From positions 28,660,001 through 28,724,000 of the forward strand of contig NC_133024.1 in the NCBI RefSeq assembly GCF_048771995.1: a stretch of 64,000 nucleotides of DNA. Direction: 5' to 3'. How positions within the stretch are numbered: the stretch's first letter is position 1; each line of letters begins with the position of its first letter. This document shows, piece after piece, positions 60,301-64,000 of this stretch. Source of the stretch: Taeniopygia guttata (Eukaryota > Chordata > Aves > Passeriformes > Estrildidae). The notes beneath the pieces were generated by a model that saw only the letters and a list, made by a program, of their open reading frames with translations, ran no database searches and had not been told where the DNA came from. The position numbers and the translations under genes were made by a program.

Positions 60301-62899
60301 TCACCTCAGTAATTAGCAAGCAATCTCATCATTTCCCTTCTAATGAATTTTCCCTGTTGACAAATACCCAAAGTTGCTCTATCAAAATTCCCCCATTTCC
60401 CCAATTCATACAGTACTGACAGATAAATTGATAAATATTTCTCATATAATTAAGTTTTACTAGCAGGCAATTTTGCTTAAAGCTTGAAAGTAAACTGAGT
60501 TGTTATCTAAGGGCCCTGCTGAGAGATCGATGCTGCACTGATGTCATGGACCAGTTTAAAATTCAGTTTCTTGCAAAGGAGTCCTGCCATATCCCTTTTC
60601 CATTGGCCACTTGTTCCTGTCCCCTTCATTACACCAGCAGTGGCATTCAGGACATCACCTGGACCCACTGGCTGATCAGAGTGGGGCTTTCCCATGGTAT
60701 GGAGGCATCTCAAGCTCTTTGTACAACTGTACTGATGGACTCAGAGCTCTGTTTCCTTTCTGTGGCCCTGGGTGTTAGTGAGGGTTAGTATCTCTGTGCC
60801 AGTTCTTCCTTATGTTCAGCAGTGGTAATAACAGGAACCAATATAAGTAAAACATTGTGAGATATGCAAATAAAGGTGGCAAGGAAGTGGGAAGTGTTGG
60901 TATCTAAAAGGAAACAATTTCTTCTACAGTCTTTACTGATATATGAGAAAACCCAGTCAGTTTTTAATCTAAGGGTGATTTAAAAACTTGTATAAAGGGC
61001 AGGATGTTATAATTGTATTGATCAGGTTATGAATAATACTAATTTTTAGTATGTAATACTAAATTGTATGCAGCATAGAAATTGTATATTAGTATCTAAT
61101 ACGAATAACACTAAACTGTGAGATACCAAAATAGTAATACAATTAGTCCAGTAAGAGTCTAATATTCTGAAAAAAGTGCATAAATCTATGCTTCTATATC
61201 TGTAGGTAGATGCATAGTTATTGTAGGTAGATGCATAGATGCAACAGGTATTAATATTTGCTGCTAACTGAAAAGCCAAAAATGACTGCTTTTCTAATAT
61301 TTGCAAAGCTGATTTTCTTACTTTTATTGAGTTTTACCACATCTTGTTCTTAGTCTACTTTTCTGGAAATAAAACTTACTTTTAACAGTCTGTGCCTGTA
61401 TACCATTATTCCTTTGTAACCTCCGAAATAGCTTTCAAGGTCTCAAAGATAATTTGTTGATTTGATAATTTTCTTTAAATTATGTTCTGATAATTTGATA
61501 TTTATCACTTTGATAATTATCTCAATCAGCCATTTTTCTGTTATCTCAGAGAAAAGGCTCCTTTAAATTTAATTAAAATGGTCAACCAGGAAAAAAGATC
61601 CAAAGGAGGGAAAGGTTTCAAAGTGAACTTCATCAAAGATCCAGCACAAGAGAAGGGTCTTGTAAGTGCTGCAGCAGGCTCAATTAGAGTTCTTGGACCT
61701 GGAACAAGTGCACAAAACAAATCTTTGGGAAATTTGTTGTTATTCCATCCATAGAACTTGGTGGTTCCAATGCTCACATGAAAACATAAAGGTGATGACA
61801 TTTTCATAATTTAAATTAAAACATTTCTAGCCTGCAGAATTGTGGAGAAATGCTTGACAAAGCTTGATCTGTAAAGTTTTGAAAAAAATAGAATAATTAA
61901 AAGTAATCACAGTAGCCTCTTAAAAAGAGTTGCTGGTTTTCAGGACTTTTACTCGTAACTGTAGTTGCAATACCAACATTTTCTATTAGGCACTTTATTT
62001 TTAATGTAACTTCAGGAAACTCTTCATTACTTCTGGTAAAATTCCTGCAGACTTTTTTTTCAAAAGATGGGAAAAGTTAAATAGGGAAGAAAAGCCATGA
62101 TGACCTACTGTTTGAGCACTCTAGATTGTTGTTTTTTTAATTTGTTTCTGCGGTGACTCTGGCACATCTATGGTCATGGGACAAATTAACAGAACAAATT
62201 ACTGTGATACTTGAGATGACACAGCAGGAGGGGTCCCCAGCAAACTGATGGGACTGGGATGATTCAGGGTGAGTTGCTCCAGTGCAAAATGGAGCAGTTA
62301 ATTTGTCCTGGGATTTCAACATAATTTTGCTGTGAGGCAGATCTAGAACACTCACAGAGTTGTAGGCAGTAGTCCTCTACAAAGGCAAAATGCTTTAAAT
62401 GCCTTGACCTAGGTCTGCCAGAACTCATTTTACCTTTGCCTAAGACTGGTTCCACATAAGAATCCTTTAATTATCTACAAAAATTGAGACTAAAGAATTA
62501 TTCCAACCCACAGGTCAGTCTCATGACTCATGATTACCAAAAGCATTTCCAGAAAGTACTATGTCATCCTGTCCCCTTATATTATCCTCTCCCAGTGCCT
62601 TTGCTATGGGTCTAAATCAGTACTACATAATCATGTTTCAGATTTTTCTATTCTTCTACTTTCCCTTCCTACTCTGATCTATACATGTGAATTGATATGA
62701 CCAAGTTTGCTGTCACCAAATAACTGTCATTATACTTGAGAAGACTAGAAAAATGTGCTTTTCTGTGGTAAAAAAATCCCACCAAAATAAAAACAAAACC
62801 AGAAAACCCTCTTTCATTTTTAAAGGTCATCCCTGCATGTCTGAGATTAGAAGCGCAGGGAGCAGGATGTGGATGTACAGAGCTGCCTGCCTTCCACCT
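60301..62899. other. No gene recognised; one short unassigned ORF
   Basis: AT-rich. A 58-codon plus-strand frame at 61579-61755 (beginning MVNQEKRSKGGKG, Lys/Gly-rich) is the only stretch with a protein-like composition. No family is assigned. Confidence 0.5.
61203..61244 (+). repeat. Two-copy 21-bp tandem repeat
   Basis: TGTAGGTAGATGCATAG is repeated after 21 bp. The surrounding AT-rich sequence also shows loose repetition of TAATACTAA-type words. Confidence 0.7.
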
Positions 62900-63190
62900 C
62901 TGGAGCTGCCAGTCTGTCCCCTTCTGCCAGGGCAAATCTTCTCTGCTAAGAGCACATCTGCTCCCCAGGCTGGCTGTTCAATCGACAATGATGTCTCGTT
63001 TCAAGTGTGACAGCACCGACCTGCTCGATCTCCATTCAGCTGCAGGTGGGGGCAGCGGAAGAGAAAGGGAGGGAGGGAGAGGGAGGACACTGCAACCTAC
63101 GTGAATAATTGATAGTGCAAGGAAAGGAGAGCAGCTGGGTTCCCTGTCTCCATCTGCTCACCAGCTGGGGATGAGAGATCCTTGCTCAGG
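62900..63190 (+). promoter_or_regulatory. Candidate 5' exon / promoter region of a plus-strand gene
   Basis: Moderately GC-rich sequence with a possible acceptor (TGCTCCCCAG at about 62969), an ATG at 62987 opening a short frame (MMSRFKCDSTDLLDLHSAAG), GA-rich GGGAGGGAGGGAG, and a donor-like CTCAG|GTAGGG near 63189. It could be the 5' UTR exon of a gene continuing beyond the window. Nothing identifies the gene. Confidence 0.25.
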
Positions 63191-64000
63191 TAGGGGATGA
63201 ACAGCTTAGCTGCTTTTATTCTCATCTTGCTTGCAATGCCAATTAAAAATATTTTGCATCTAGGAGGAATGGGAGCAAAGATAGGTGGGGGAGGGTTGAT
63301 CCAGATCTTCTCTGCTGCTTGTGTGGCGTTGTGTAATGCATAGAGTTTGGGGCAGTTTCAGCCTCATCAGGGAAAGTGTGTATGCTTTTTAAAAGACATT
63401 GTGCTATTCTGCATTGTGTAGAGAGGCAGTTACAGAGAGAGAAAGGGAGAGTGGAGGTGGGGACAGTGGATGTCTGTGTAGGAAATGAAACAAACTAAAG
63501 GGATGGAGGGGTATGAGAGAGGGTCTGCCCAGACTCAAAGGAATCCCACCCTGATTATGTCAGTCATGGACATAAAATGAGGAGTCCAAGTGCGCTGCGG
63601 GAGGTGCTGTCTGTGCACACCCGGTGCTATATTTAGAAGCTCTGTGCATAGATCTGTGGAAACAGCTGATGTGAGAACATGTGTGTTTCTGTCTGTGGAT
63701 GCAGCTTTGAGTTTATGTAATATTGAAGTAAAACTTTAAAAAATACAGGTTTTGCCCTGAAGAGTTTACCCTTGAAGGATATACTGCTGTGTTTATGTGG
63801 TACTGCGCAGCTTCCGTGAGCTGCTGATGTTCTTACAATGACTCAATTAAGAGAATTGCAGGGACCAGTTTCTGTGTTACAGCTAATACAGGCTTCTCCT
63901 ATGTGAGCAAGATAAAATGCTAATGAAATGAAACACGTTGAAAAAATCTGCTAACAAAAACTGGGAAAATACATAGCAAAAGCTATGGATACCAATTACT
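63191..64000. other. Window end, nothing recognised
   Basis: Sequence beyond the possible 5' exon. A GA-rich patch (GAGAGAGAAAGGGAGAG) lies near 63.43 kb. No coding exon was seen before the window ends. Confidence 0.5.

Overview
This looks like avian nuclear DNA. Fragments of CR1 LINEs are by far the commonest repeat, the two genes have compact GT-AG exons, and the background is AT-rich with a few sharp CpG-rich patches. A short interspersed element with a tRNA-Ile-like head and a CR1-like tail (40.16-40.28 kb) resembles TguSINE1 of the zebra finch, which would point to a songbird. That assignment rests on memory of the family and not on a search.

Only two protein-coding genes can be supported, both on the minus strand. 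CASP2 (caspase-2) runs from 41.75 kb down to 24.76 kb in ten coding exons. All ten were located, every junction is GT-AG and the reading frames join, giving 426 codons: an N-terminal CARD, the catalytic His in LLSHG and the catalytic Cys in QACRG. A CpG-rich promoter covers exon 1, and the 3' UTR probably continues to about 23.0 kb. TMEM139 lies about 2.9 kb upstream in the same direction (coding exons 46.64-46.40 and 45.09-44.62 kb, 238 codons). It is a two-pass membrane protein whose cytoplasmic tail carries two PPxY motifs. The order TMEM139-CASP2 in one orientation matches human 7q34. CLCN1, which follows CASP2 in human, was not recognised in the 22 kb downstream.

The left third (1-22.9 kb) holds no gene I can recognise. 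It contains a long degenerate CR1 with reverse-transcriptase remnants (10.7-12.6 kb), shorter CR1 pieces, a local 85-bp duplication and two exon-like segments of unknown meaning. The right third (48.2-64 kb) is also gene-poor. It contains two CR1 pieces in opposite orientation attached to a pentamer array, an (AAAAG)n array, a partial LTR fossil, an orphan CpG-rich pyrimidine-tract region at 58.6-58.95 kb and a possible plus-strand 5' exon near 63.0-63.2 kb.

I see no clearly new biological system. The observations most worth following are a predicted alternative last exon of CASP2 formed by reading into intron 9, where a stop codon is closely followed by a strong poly(A) site; an overlapping upstream ORF in TMEM139; a SINE nested in a solo LTR within CASP2 intron 1; and the orphan CpG region at 58.6 kb.
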